NCBI GenBank assembly: GCA_944321465.1
Contig: CALULL010000003.1
Span: 62,001-126,000, forward strand
Reading direction: 5' to 3'
DNA: 64,000 bases
Origin: an uncultured Bacteroides sp.
Lineage (GTDB): Bacteria; Bacteroidota; Bacteroidia; Bacteroidales; Bacteroidaceae
In this document: positions 35,996 through 43,843 of the stretch, piece by piece
Layout: the number at the start of each line of letters is the position of its first letter
Position numbering within the stretch: position 1 is the first letter of the stretch
Notes under the pieces: model-generated
What the model was told of the DNA's origin: nothing
Database searches by the model: none
What the model saw: only the letters and a program-made list of their open reading frames with translations
Made by a program: the position numbers and the translations under genes

Positions 35996-36946
35996 ATGGC
36001 TTCAGACTACGATTTGCTCGTCATTCTCGGCCCCACGGCCTCCGGCAAGACCACTCTGGCAGCCGCCTTGGCCAGCGAACTGGGGACGGAGATTATCAGT
36101 GCCGACTCTCGCCAGGTGTACCGCCACATGGACATCGGCACCGGCAAGGACCTCTCGGACTATGTGGTGAATGGGCGGCAGGTGCCCTATCACCTGATAG
36201 ACATCGTTGAGCCGGGATACAAGTACAATCTCTTCGAATACCAGCGCGATTTCCTCGCCGCCTACCGCGATATGCGCCAGCGGGGCCTGCTGCCCGTCGT
36301 GTGTGGCGGCACGGGGCTTTACCTGGAGGCCGTGCTACGGGGCTACCGGCTGGAGACGGTGCCCCAGAACCCGGCCTTGCGTGCCCGCCTGGAAGGAAAA
36401 TCGCTGGAGGAGCTTACGGCAATCCTACAGACCTACAAAACGCTGCACAACAAGACCGATGTCGACACCGCCCAACGGGCCATCCGGGCTATCGAGATAG
36501 CAGACCACTATGCCACCCATCCTGCCAGCCAGACCGCCTTCCCCCGCCTGAAGGCCCTTGTCATCGGGCTGGACATAGACCGGGAGCTGCGCCGGGCCAA
36601 AATCAGCGAACGCCTGCGCCTGCGCTGCGCCCAGGGGCTGGTGGAAGAGGTGAAGGGGCTGCTGGACAAGGGACTGACACCCGAGGAGCTGATTTACTAC
36701 GGCTTGGAGTACAAGTACGTCACCCTGCACGTCCTCGGCCAACTCACAGTCGAAGAGATGTTCAGCCAGCTGGAAACAGCCATCCACCAGTTCGCCAAAC
36801 GGCAGATGACGTGGTTTCGCGGAATGGAACGCCGGGGGACACCTATCTGCTGGCTGGACGCGACCCTGCCCCTGCAAGAAAAGATGGCGCGGATAAAGGA
36901 GAAGCTCGGCGATAATGCGTATCTTTGCCCCACACAAGGTTATTAA
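35996..36946 (+). CDS. miaA: tRNA dimethylallyltransferase
   Basis: The protein has 316 residues from the ATG at 35996 (a TTG three codons upstream is less likely). The P-loop is VILGPTASGKTTLAAAL and the substrate motif ISADSRQVYRHMDIGTGK. GGTGLYLEAVLRGY and the C-terminal FAKRQMTWFRG, which contacts tRNA, are present. It adds dimethylallyl to A37 of UNN-reading tRNAs. Length is normal. The following lipid kinase has its promoter inside the end of this gene. Confidence 0.96.
   Translation: MASDYDLLVILGPTASGKTTLAAALASELGTEIISADSRQVYRHMDIGTGKDLSDYVVNGRQVPYHLIDIVEPGYKYNLFEYQRDFLAAYRDMRQRGLLPVVCGGTGLYLEAVLRGYRLETVPQNPALRARLEGKSLEELTAILQTYKTLHNKTDVDTAQRAIRAIEIADHYATHPASQTAFPRLKALVIGLDIDRELRRAKISERLRLRCAQGLVEEVKGLLDKGLTPEELIYYGLEYKYVTLHVLGQLTVEEMFSQLETAIHQFAKRQMTWFRGMERRGTPICWLDATLPLQEKMARIKEKLGDNAYLCPTQGY
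36920..36927 (+). promoter_or_regulatory. Bacteroidetes -7 box inside the miaA end
   Basis: TATCTTTG, a perfect match, overlaps the last codons of miaA. AAGGAG at 36945-36950 and a GTG at 36960 follow, which fixes the start of the lipid kinase. Confidence 0.6.
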
Positions 36947-36959
36947 GGAGAAAACAGCA

Positions 36960-37889
36960 GTGAGGGACGATACAACTCAAAAGTGGGGAGTCATCTACAA
37001 CCCCAAAGCCGGTACCAGGAAAGTACAGAAACGTTGGAAGGAGATAAAGGCGTACATGGACCGTCGCGGAGTGGCCTACGACTACGTGCAGTCAGAGGGC
37101 TTCGGGTCGGTCGAGCGTCTGGCTGGCATCCTGGCCAACAACGGATACCGAACCATCGTCGTCGTGGGCGGCGACGGGGCGTTGAACGATGCCATCAACG
37201 GCATCATGCATTCCGAGGCGACGGACAAGCGCGGCATCGCCATCGGCATCATACCCAACGGCATAGGCAACGACTTTGCCAAGTACTGGGGCATCAGCAT
37301 GGAGTATCAGCAGGCCGTGGACTGCATCATCGGCAACCGCCGGCGGCGCATCGATGTCGGTACCTGCCAGTACTACGACGGCCAGAAACACTGCACCCGC
37401 TACTTCCTCAACGCCACCAACATCGGCCTCGGGGCACGCATAGTCAAGATAAACGACCAGGCCAAACGCTTCTGGGGCGTGAAATACGTCTCCTACTTCA
37501 TGGCACTGCTGGCACTCATCTTCGAGCGCAAGCTCTTCAGGGTACATCTCAAGATAAACGGCGAGCACATACGCGGGCGCGTTATGACCATCTGCATCGG
37601 CAACGCCTGGGGATACGGGCAGGTGCCCAGTGCCGTCCCCTACAACGGCTGGCTGGACGTGTCGGTCATCTACCGTCCCGAGCTGCGGCAGCTGTGGCCG
37701 GGCCTGTGGATGCTGATACGCGGACGCATACTCAACCACAAGGTCGTCCGTCCCTATCGCACCCAGCACGTCCAGGTGCTGAGGGCGCAGAACGCGGCCG
37801 TCGACCTCGACGGCCGCCTCCTTCCCCGCCACTTCCCCCTCAACATCGGAATATTGCACGAGGCCGTGACACTCATCATTCCCAACTGA
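36960..37889 (+). CDS. Diacylglycerol/lipid kinase-family protein
   Basis: The protein has 309 residues from GTG 36960. An ATG at 36915 is in frame but lies upstream of the -7 box and inside miaA, while AAGGAG sits nine bases before the GTG. DAGK-family motifs are WGVIYNPKAGTRK, VVVGGDGALNDAINGI, and GIIPNGIGNDFAKYWG. The C-terminal beta-sandwich includes AAVDLDGRLLPRHF. It is a soluble or peripheral kinase of diacylglycerol, sphingoid bases or a related lipid; the substrate is unknown. A second paralogue is at 60789. Confidence 0.88.
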   Translation: MRDDTTQKWGVIYNPKAGTRKVQKRWKEIKAYMDRRGVAYDYVQSEGFGSVERLAGILANNGYRTIVVVGGDGALNDAINGIMHSEATDKRGIAIGIIPNGIGNDFAKYWGISMEYQQAVDCIIGNRRRRIDVGTCQYYDGQKHCTRYFLNATNIGLGARIVKINDQAKRFWGVKYVSYFMALLALIFERKLFRVHLKINGEHIRGRVMTICIGNAWGYGQVPSAVPYNGWLDVSVIYRPELRQLWPGLWMLIRGRILNHKVVRPYRTQHVQVLRAQNAAVDLDGRLLPRHFPLNIGILHEAVTLIIPN

Positions 37890-37915
37890 AACAGCCCTCT
37901 CCTCACGGCCCCTGA

Positions 37916-38137
37916 CATGCGGTACCCGTCATGGCGTAGCATGACGCACCCGTCATAGCGTAACATGACGCACCCGTTATGAAAATATGTTAACGACCGG
38001 ACCGAACGTCCTTTCCCCCTCATATTCATGCTCCTGCCATGTGGTACCCCACATAGCCTCGCATGTGCTACCCCACATAGCACAGCATGTGGCACCCTAC
38101 ATAGCGTAGCATGTGGTACCCCACATGAAAAAATGTT
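37916..38137. repeat. Pair of 24-base palindromic tandem arrays
   Basis: The first block has units at 37916, 37940 and 37964 (cores catgcggtacccgtcatgg and catgacgcacccgtcatag). It ends atgaaaatATGTTAA. The second block has units at 38038, 38062, 38086 and 38110 (cores catgtggtaccccacatag, catgtgctaccccacatag, catgtggcaccctacatag). It ends atgaaaaaATGTTAA. Each unit is close to a perfect palindrome. The two blocks are 43 bases apart, in the convergent gap between the lipid kinase and the S9 peptidase, and the second runs straight into repeat copy B. Confidence 0.9.
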
Positions 38138-38337
38138 AAACCCAATCGGTCATTAGAGTCCAAAGCGATTTCGTTCTGCTGCCGTGCAGATTGGCTGTTG
38201 CCTTTGTCGAAGGCGTAGCGGGCTACGTCGAGACAAGGCGGCAGACAAGATGCCGACAGCGGGACGAAAGCGATTGGAAAGTGCGAGAAAGATAGCCCGA
38301 CACCCATCGGGCGGTCTAATGACCGATTTGGGTTAAA
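38138..38337 (+). repeat. Full copy B of the inverted-repeat (MITE-like) element
   Basis: The left end is AACCCAATCGGTCATTAGAG and the right end GTCTAATGACCGATTTGGGT. The central hairpin is TTTGTCGAAGGCGTAGC / GCTACGTCGAGACAA. Over its left 120 bases it is nearly identical to copy D at 61855 (only a few substitutions), which suggests recent or conserved duplication. It begins where the 24-base array ends. Confidence 0.9.
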
Positions 38338-38365
38338 GCCCCTTTGGGGAGGCCGGAGGAGAGGT

Positions 38366-38414
38366 GAAAAGGAAAGCCCGGGGAAGTGTCTCTCCGTCAC
38401 TTCTCCGGGCTTTC
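38366..38414 (-). terminator. Terminator after the S9 peptidase
   Basis: The stem GAAAGCCCGGGGAAGTG / CACTTCTCCGGGCTTTC (38372-38413) has one wobble pair. On the minus strand it is followed by CTTTTCACC. Confidence 0.8.
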
Positions 38415-38475
38415 GTTGCAAGGGGCGGCGGGGAGGTGCGTCGGGATGCACCTGTGCCCCGCGCTCATGCGGGCA

Positions 38476-40629
38476 TCAAGGCTTCAGCCAACGGTCGAGC
38501 CAGCTGAAGAACGTGCGCTGCCACAGCACGCCGTTCTGCGGTTGCAGTACCCAGTGGTTCTCGTCCGGGAAGATGAGCAGCTCGGCCGGTATGCCCCGCA
38601 TCTTGGCTGCGTCGAAGGCGGCCATAGCCTGATTGGCCAGGATGCGGTAGTCCTTCTCGCCGTGGATGCAGAGGATGGGCGTGTCCCACTTGTCGACAAA
38701 CTTGTGCGGCGAGTTGGCGAAGGTGCGTTGCGCCGTGGCGTTGTTCTTCTCCCAGTAGGCACCGCCCATGTCCCAGTTGGCAAACCACTTCTCCTCGGTC
38801 TCCAGATACTGCATCTCGATGTTGAAGATGCCGTCGTGGGCAATGAACGCCTTGAAGCGGCGGTCGTGGTGCCCGGCCATCCAGTACACCGTGAAGCCTC
38901 CGAAGCTGGCACCCACGCAGCCCAGGCGGTCGCTGTCCACGTAGGGTTCCTTGGCCACCTCGTCGATGGCCGCAAGCAGGTCTCTCATGCACTGTCCGCC
39001 GTAGTCACCGCTGATGGCTTCGTTCCACTCCGAGCCAAATCCCGGCATTCCGCGACGGCAGGGGGCTACGACGATGTAGTCGTTGGCGGCCATCATCTGA
39101 AAGTTCCAGCGGTAGCTCCAGAACTGGCTGAGAGGGCTTTGCGGGCCTCCCTCGCAGTAGAGCAGGGTGGGGTACTTCTTGGACGGGTCGAACTGCGGCG
39201 GATAGATGACCCACGTGAGCATCTGTTTGCCGTCCGTCGTCTTTATCCAGCGCGACTCCACGCGGCCCATCTCCACTTGGTCGTAGATGTGCTTGTTCTC
39301 GGTCGTCAGCTGTGTGGCCTCGGCAGGGGTGTCTGCCGTCCGGGTCGTGGCCACGGAGTATATCTCGTCGGCCATGCTCATGGAGTGGCGTTTGGCTATG
39401 AGCCTGTCGCCGCAGAGGGCGAGGGGCGAGGCATAGTCGTGCACGCCCTCGGTGAGCTTGGTCAGGCGGTCGTTGTCGTTCAGGTCTATGGAGTAGATTT
39501 GCGACTCACCGTGCCACACGCCCGTGAAGAACACGCGGCTGGAGTTGCGGTCCCAGATGAAGCCGTCGACGTTGGAGTCGAAAGCCTCGCTGGCATAGTG
39601 CTTGGTGTTGGCGGCGAAGTCGAACACGCACAGGCGGTTGCGATCGCTCTCGTAGCCGTCGTGGGCCATGCTCTGCCAGGCTATGAACTTGCCGTCGGGC
39701 GAGAACTGGGGGTTGATGTCGTAGCCCCGGTTGTCGTCCTTCGTGCCCTTGCCCGGCACGTTGGCGGTGAAGTCTTTGCACAGGTTCACGGTGGAGCCGC
39801 TGGCCAGGTCGTAGAGGTAGATGTCCGTGTCGGTGGACAGGGCGTACTCCAGGCCCGTCTTCTTGCGGCACGTGTAGGCAATCTTGTCCGATGCCGGGCT
39901 CCAGGCCAGCTGCTCGATGCCGCCAAAGGGCTTGGTGGGGCTTTCGTAGGGTTCGCCTTGCAGGATGTCGCGCACGTTGCTTATGGCGTTGCCGTCAAAA
40001 TCGGCCACGAAGGGGTGGGGTGCCGTGGTGACCCACTCGTCCCAGTGCTTGTACATCAGGTCGGTCACCACCTTTCCCGAGGCCAGGGGCAGGTCGGGAT
40101 ACTTGTCCGCCGTGCTTTCCACGGTCTTCACCTGCGAGATGAAGAGCAGCTTGGTCTCGTCGGGCGAGAAGGCAAAGCCCTCTATGCCGCCCGCATAGTC
40201 GGTGAGCCGCTGGCGTTCGCTGCCGTCGGGGTTCATCTGCCACACTTGGCTGCTGCCGCTCTCGTTGCTGAGGTAGGCCAGCTTGGCGCCCTGCTTTATC
40301 CAGACGGGTTGCGACTCCTGCCAGGCGGAACGGGTCAGCTGGGTGTTGCCGCTGCCGTCGGCGTTCATAACGAAGATTTCGTTGTTGCTTTTGTTCTGCG
40401 GCACGCTGTAGTAGGCCACCGTGTAGGCTATCAGTTTGCCGTCGGGCGAGGGAACCACGCTGCCGATGCGCCCCATAGCCCACAGGGCCTCGGGGGTGAG
40501 TCGTTTGTTCTCGACGCTGACGTACGAGCGTCCAATCAGGTCTCCCGCCGGTGCTTCGGCCTGCTTCGTGCCTCCGCAGGCGGCCAGTGTCATTGCTGCC
40601 GACATAAATAACAAGGTTTTTGTTTTCAT
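38476..40629 (-). CDS. S9-family prolyl oligopeptidase-like lipoprotein
   Basis: The protein has 717 residues from the ATG at 40629, where a lipoprotein signal (MKTKTLLFMSAAMTLAACGG, lipobox LAAC) begins; the longer frame upstream lacks this sense. The N-terminal part is a beta-propeller with repeated SPDGK / SPDETK (TolB/DPP-like) blades. The C-terminal alpha/beta-hydrolase has the nucleophile in GCVGASFGGFTVYW, Asp in IHGEKDYRILAN, and His in PDENHWVLQP. It is likely a periplasmic or surface dipeptidyl or acylaminoacyl peptidase in peptide use; the specificity is inferred. Confidence 0.92.
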   Translation of the reverse strand: MKTKTLLFMSAAMTLAACGGTKQAEAPAGDLIGRSYVSVENKRLTPEALWAMGRIGSVVPSPDGKLIAYTVAYYSVPQNKSNNEIFVMNADGSGNTQLTRSAWQESQPVWIKQGAKLAYLSNESGSSQVWQMNPDGSERQRLTDYAGGIEGFAFSPDETKLLFISQVKTVESTADKYPDLPLASGKVVTDLMYKHWDEWVTTAPHPFVADFDGNAISNVRDILQGEPYESPTKPFGGIEQLAWSPASDKIAYTCRKKTGLEYALSTDTDIYLYDLASGSTVNLCKDFTANVPGKGTKDDNRGYDINPQFSPDGKFIAWQSMAHDGYESDRNRLCVFDFAANTKHYASEAFDSNVDGFIWDRNSSRVFFTGVWHGESQIYSIDLNDNDRLTKLTEGVHDYASPLALCGDRLIAKRHSMSMADEIYSVATTRTADTPAEATQLTTENKHIYDQVEMGRVESRWIKTTDGKQMLTWVIYPPQFDPSKKYPTLLYCEGGPQSPLSQFWSYRWNFQMMAANDYIVVAPCRRGMPGFGSEWNEAISGDYGGQCMRDLLAAIDEVAKEPYVDSDRLGCVGASFGGFTVYWMAGHHDRRFKAFIAHDGIFNIEMQYLETEEKWFANWDMGGAYWEKNNATAQRTFANSPHKFVDKWDTPILCIHGEKDYRILANQAMAAFDAAKMRGIPAELLIFPDENHWVLQPQNGVLWQRTFFSWLDRWLKP

Positions 40630-40728
40630 ACGTGTGTTTTGGTTGTGAATATTAATAAGGTATCGGTTTGCCTTGCCTCCCTCCGTCCTCTGATTGCCGG
40701 GAGGTGGCAGGGGGCGGCAGACCAAGCG

Positions 40729-40736
40729 CAAATATA
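40729..40736 (-). promoter_or_regulatory. Bacteroidetes -7 box ahead of the S9 peptidase
   Basis: It reads TATATTTG on the minus strand, 100 bases upstream of the chosen start, giving a longer leader than most. Confidence 0.45.
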
Positions 40737-40801
40737 CAACAAATCTTCAACCTGCATGCAAACATTGGCGGGATAAATGGCGGTGGGAGGCTGCGGACCG
40801 G

Positions 40802-40889
40802 ACGCAGGTCTGCCCGCCGCGTGGCACAGGTGCGCCTCCTCGGTGGCACAGGTCGGCCTGCCGGGGAGCACACCTGTGCCACCGGCAGG
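40802..40889. repeat. 22-base tandem repeat array, four units
   Basis: Units start at 40802, 40824, 40846 and 40868: acgcaggtctgcccgcc, gcacaggtgcgcctcctc, gcacaggtcggcctgccg and gcacacctgtgccaccgg. Degenerate units may flank both sides. It is located between rlmH and the S9 promoter, with no 200-base element nearby. The region 40630-40939 holds nothing else recognised. Confidence 0.8.
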
Positions 40890-40939
40890 CCTCAGTAGGC
40901 GGACGGCCGGGGGTGCCGACGGCCACGGCGCGAGGCGGC

Positions 40940-41413
40940 CTACTCGTGGTGGTAGGGGGTCCCGGCCAGGATTGTCATGGCCCTGTAGAGCTGCTCGACG
41001 AAGACGAGGCGCACCATCTGGTGAGAGAACGTCATGCGCGAGAGGGACAGTTTCTCGGAGGCGGCGGCGTAGACGCGCGGCGCAAAGCCGTAGGGCCCCC
41101 CGACGACGAACACCAGGCGGCGGGCCACGGTGTTCTGCTTGTGCCGCATGTAGTCGGCAAACTCCACCGAGCGCATCTCGCGTCCGCCCTCGTCCAGCAG
41201 CACCACGACATCGCCCGGCTGCAAGGCTTTGAGTATCAGGTCAGCCTCCTTCTCCTTCTGCACCTCGACGGGCAGGTTGCGTGCGTTCTTCAGTTCGGGT
41301 ATCGTCTCCAGCTCGAACGAGAGGTAGCGGCCCAGCCGCTTCACGTAGTCGCTGATGCCTGCGGCGAAGTGCTGTTCGGTGGTCTTCCCGACGACAAGTA
41401 AAATGGTCTTCAT
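40940..41413 (-). CDS. rlmH: 23S rRNA (pseudouridine1915-N3)-methyltransferase
   Basis: This 157-residue SPOUT methyltransferase has the SAM-binding knot FVVGGPYGFAPRVYAAASEK. The C-terminal end is the RlmH signature LSRMTFSHQMVRLVFVEQLY and RAMTILAGTPYHHE. It methylates pseudouridine 1915 in helix 69 of 23S rRNA. It is monocistronic with a -7 box 40 bases upstream. Confidence 0.96.
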   Translation of the reverse strand: MKTILLVVGKTTEQHFAAGISDYVKRLGRYLSFELETIPELKNARNLPVEVQKEKEADLILKALQPGDVVVLLDEGGREMRSVEFADYMRHKQNTVARRLVFVVGGPYGFAPRVYAAASEKLSLSRMTFSHQMVRLVFVEQLYRAMTILAGTPYHHE

Positions 41414-41452
41414 ACGGCAGTCCTTGATTTTTGCTTACGGATTATCGGTGTG

Positions 41453-41460
41453 CAAAAGTA
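41453..41460 (-). promoter_or_regulatory. Bacteroidetes -7 box ahead of rlmH
   Basis: It reads TACTTTTG on the minus strand, 40 bases upstream of the rlmH start. The 300-base gap to the next gene holds only this and the box at 41610. Confidence 0.6.
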
Positions 41461-41609
41461 TTCCTTTCCGCCTCGCCCGCCAAGGCCGTGCGCCACTTTT
41501 TCTGCCCGCCGGGGTGCTTGTCCGGCCCGAAAACGCTCCGCAACCAGCAATGTGAAGGCAAAAGACGCAATTTCTCTACAATAAATTAGATTATATGGAC
41601 ACTATTCCC

Positions 41610-41617
41610 TACTTTTG
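41610..41617 (+). promoter_or_regulatory. Bacteroidetes -7 box ahead of the DUF4783-nadC pair
   Basis: TACTTTTG lies 97 bases before the DUF4783 start; it is the best promoter candidate for the two-gene unit. Confidence 0.5.
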
Positions 41618-41713
41618 CTCCACAGAGCCGAAACCTCGCACCGGCGGACGGCGGCGGAAACGCGTGTCCTGTCCCAGTGCAAGTGGGCAAAACCAAATGT
41701 TTGTTTCTATAAT

Positions 41714-42106
41714 ATGGGAAAGCGAGTTATTTTCTTGCTGGCTTGTTTCGCTTTCTGCGCTGCCGTGCTGCTGGCTCAGGATGTGCCTGTCGGGGTGATT
41801 GTAGCCCTGAAGAAAGGCAGCCGGGAGGGCCTGACGCGGTATGTGGGCGAAACGATGGACTTAACAATAGGCAGCGAGAGCGGAAGCAAGGATCGGGAGA
41901 CTGCACTGAACGAAATAGCAGCCTTCTGGGAGACCAACAAGGTGGTAGGCTTTGATGTCAAGCATGAAGGGAAACGCGATGAGTCGAGTTTCATTGTCGG
42001 CACTCTGAAGACGGTGAATGGCAACTTCCGGGTGAATTGCTTTTTCAGAAGAGTGGGCAATCGGTACGTGATACACCAAATTAGAATAGATAAGACCAAT
42101 GACTAA
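41714..42106 (+). CDS. DUF4783 family exported protein
   Basis: The protein has 130 residues from the ATG at 41714. That start gives a clean signal peptide (MGKRVIFLLACFAFCAAVLL, cleavage near LLAQD); the longer upstream frame would bury it. The remainder is a small alpha-plus-beta fold with GVIVALKKGSREGL and ISLRF-like C-terminal strands, resembling an NTF2/SnoaL-type scaffold. No catalytic residues are evident. It overlaps nadC by eight bases; the DUF4783-nadC linkage is common in Bacteroidetes, but the reason is unknown. Confidence 0.85.
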   Translation: MGKRVIFLLACFAFCAAVLLAQDVPVGVIVALKKGSREGLTRYVGETMDLTIGSESGSKDRETALNEIAAFWETNKVVGFDVKHEGKRDESSFIVGTLKTVNGNFRVNCFFRRVGNRYVIHQIRIDKTND

Positions 42107-42947
42107 GGAAAAAGAACTGATAGACAAACTTATCGACCTGGCTTTCGCCGAAGACATCGGCGACGGCGATCACACCACACTGTCGTGCATACCGGACACG
42201 GCTATGGGCAAATCGCGACTGCTCATAAAGGAAAGCGGCATCCTGGCCGGAATAGAGGTGGCCAAGGAAGTGTTCCGCCGGTTTGACCCGACGATGAAGG
42301 TCGAGGTGTTCATGCCCGACGGTACAGCCGTGAAGCCCGGCGATGTCCCCATGATGGTGGAAGGACGAGTGCAGTCGCTGCTACAGACCGAGCGGCTGAT
42401 GCTGAACATCCTGCAACGCATGAGCGGCATTGCCACGGTGACGCACCGCTACGTGGAACGCCTGGAGGGCACCGGAACGCAGGTGCTGGACACGCGTAAG
42501 ACCACTCCCGGAATGCGCATACTGGAGAAGATGGCCGTGAAGATAGGCGGGGGAGCCAACCACCGCATCGGACTCTTTGACATGATTCTGCTGAAGGACA
42601 ACCACGTGGACTTTGCAGGCGGCATAGAGAAGGCCATCACCCGTGCGCGCGAATACTGCAAGGAGAAGGGCAAGGACCTGAAAATAGAGATAGAAGTGCG
42701 CAACTTGGACGAGCTACAGCAGGTGCTGAACGTCGGCGGGGTGGACCGCGTTATGTTCGACAACTTCTCGCCCGAACTGACGCGCAAGGCTGTAGCTATG
42801 GTGAACGGGCGGTATGAGACCGAGTCGTCGGGGGGCATCACCTTCGACACCATCCGCGACTATGCCGAGTGCGGGGTGGACTTTATCTCGGTGGGCGCGC
42901 TGACTCACTCTGTGAAGAGCCTGGACATGAGCTTCAAGGCGTGCTGA
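42099..42947 (+). CDS. nadC: Nicotinate-nucleotide pyrophosphorylase (carboxylating)
   Basis: The protein has 282 residues. Hallmarks are EDIGDGDHTT, LNILQRMSGIATVT, DTRKTTPGMRILEKMAVKIG GGANHR (read across two pieces), LKDNHVDFAGG, IEVRNLDEL, MFDNFSP and SSGGI. It converts quinolinate and PRPP to nicotinate mononucleotide in de novo NAD synthesis. The start overlaps the end of the DUF4783 gene, so it is translationally coupled. A strong hairpin follows. Confidence 0.97.
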   Translation: MTKEKELIDKLIDLAFAEDIGDGDHTTLSCIPDTAMGKSRLLIKESGILAGIEVAKEVFRRFDPTMKVEVFMPDGTAVKPGDVPMMVEGRVQSLLQTERLMLNILQRMSGIATVTHRYVERLEGTGTQVLDTRKTTPGMRILEKMAVKIGGGANHRIGLFDMILLKDNHVDFAGGIEKAITRAREYCKEKGKDLKIEIEVRNLDELQQVLNVGGVDRVMFDNFSPELTRKAVAMVNGRYETESSGGITFDTIRDYAECGVDFISVGALTHSVKSLDMSFKAC

Positions 42948-42978
42948 GAATACCTTGAAGCGAACGGCTCTGACATGT

Positions 42979-43018
42979 GACAAATCCCATACGGCAGAAA
43001 GGCCGCATGGGATTTGTC
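42979..43018. terminator. Bidirectional terminator between nadC and the thioredoxin-fold gene
   Basis: A perfect stem GACAAATCCCAT pairs with ATGGGATTTGTC, with further pairing in the loop. It serves convergent genes on both sides. Confidence 0.85.
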
Positions 43019-43047
43019 TGTATTGTAGGAGGCAAAACGTACCGTCC

Positions 43048-43572
43048 TCAACGCTCTTGCGATGGGCTGGTGCCCGGATTGGTAGGCTGACATGCCACGT
43101 AAGCCTGCAACTGCGAGGCCGCGATGTTCTTGGCTACGATGGTGCCGTTGCCGTCAAGCAGGTAGTTGCCAAAGCCGCGCTCCAATTCGTACTCTTCGAA
43201 TATCTCCGAGGCTCTCCCCTCCGTTTCCACGCAGCAAGTGCCCTGGATGTGGTCTTGCCGGATAGTCTCCCGGAAAATGGAGGGGTATTCGTCAAACGAT
43301 ACAGACACCAGCCGGACGGCTCCGTCTGATTGCTGTACAGCATTGCTGAAGGCCGCGTTGCGCTGGCGTGAGCTGGCATCGTAGCTGGCCCAGAAACTTA
43401 GCAGGACGTAGTGTCCCTTGTAGGAAGATAGCGACTGGTCGCTGCCGGATAGCTGAAAGTCCGGTGCCGTGTCACCGACGTGCAGTCCCGTCGTCGGTGT
43501 ACCCAGATTGATGAATGAAGAAAAGAGAACTGTGAATAATACTACAATTACTGTCCATTTAACATATCTCAT
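43048..43572 (-). CDS. Thioredoxin-fold (TlpA-like) membrane-anchored protein without CXXC
   Basis: The protein has 174 residues from the ATG at 43572, where a membrane anchor (about residues 5-23) begins. The AhpC/TlpA fold is recognisable in VGDTAPDFQLSG and YVLLSFWASYDASSRQRNAA, but the usual WCxxC is WASYDAS, so both redox cysteines are absent. The C-terminal part has NYLLDGNGTIVAKNI, as in the family. It therefore cannot act as a normal disulphide exchanger and may have a binding or structural role. A -7 box is 163 bases upstream. Confidence 0.8.
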   Translation of the reverse strand: MRYVKWTVIVVLFTVLFSSFINLGTPTTGLHVGDTAPDFQLSGSDQSLSSYKGHYVLLSFWASYDASSRQRNAAFSNAVQQSDGAVRLVSVSFDEYPSIFRETIRQDHIQGTCCVETEGRASEIFEEYELERGFGNYLLDGNGTIVAKNIAASQLQAYVACQPTNPGTSPSQER

Positions 43573-43734
43573 GTTATAGGGGTTTTGATTAATACTTGTC
43601 TGGACGACTCTGTAGCCGCACGCTTGCACACTACTTTAAACAGAAGCCGGATTTCTCTCCAGACGTTAACAAGCCGTCGGCCAACGCTCGGCCAAAAGAA
43701 TGCCTTGCCGCCGACTCAGGACTGAAATCGGCGG

Positions 43735-43742
43735 CAAAGGTA
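43735..43742 (-). promoter_or_regulatory. Bacteroidetes -7 box upstream of the thioredoxin-fold gene
   Basis: It reads TACCTTTG on the minus strand. The spacing to the chosen start is long (163 bases). Confidence 0.4.
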
Positions 43743-43843
43743 AGCATTCTCAAATGTTATTCCATATAAGCAAGAAGAAAACTTCCTTTTTTAGGCTTTA
43801 TTTTTATGTTGTTCAGCATAAAAATGACCCTTTGTTAATTTTC

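Noticed and set aside
37916-38137. CRISPR array
   Set aside because: Units are contiguous with a 24-base (elsewhere 22-base) period and no unique spacers between constant repeats; no cas genes are present.
38386-40611. A long plus-strand open frame opposite the S9 peptidase
   Set aside because: It is the antisense shadow of the lipoprotein peptidase, rich in V, H and G from the GC-rich third positions; no domain.
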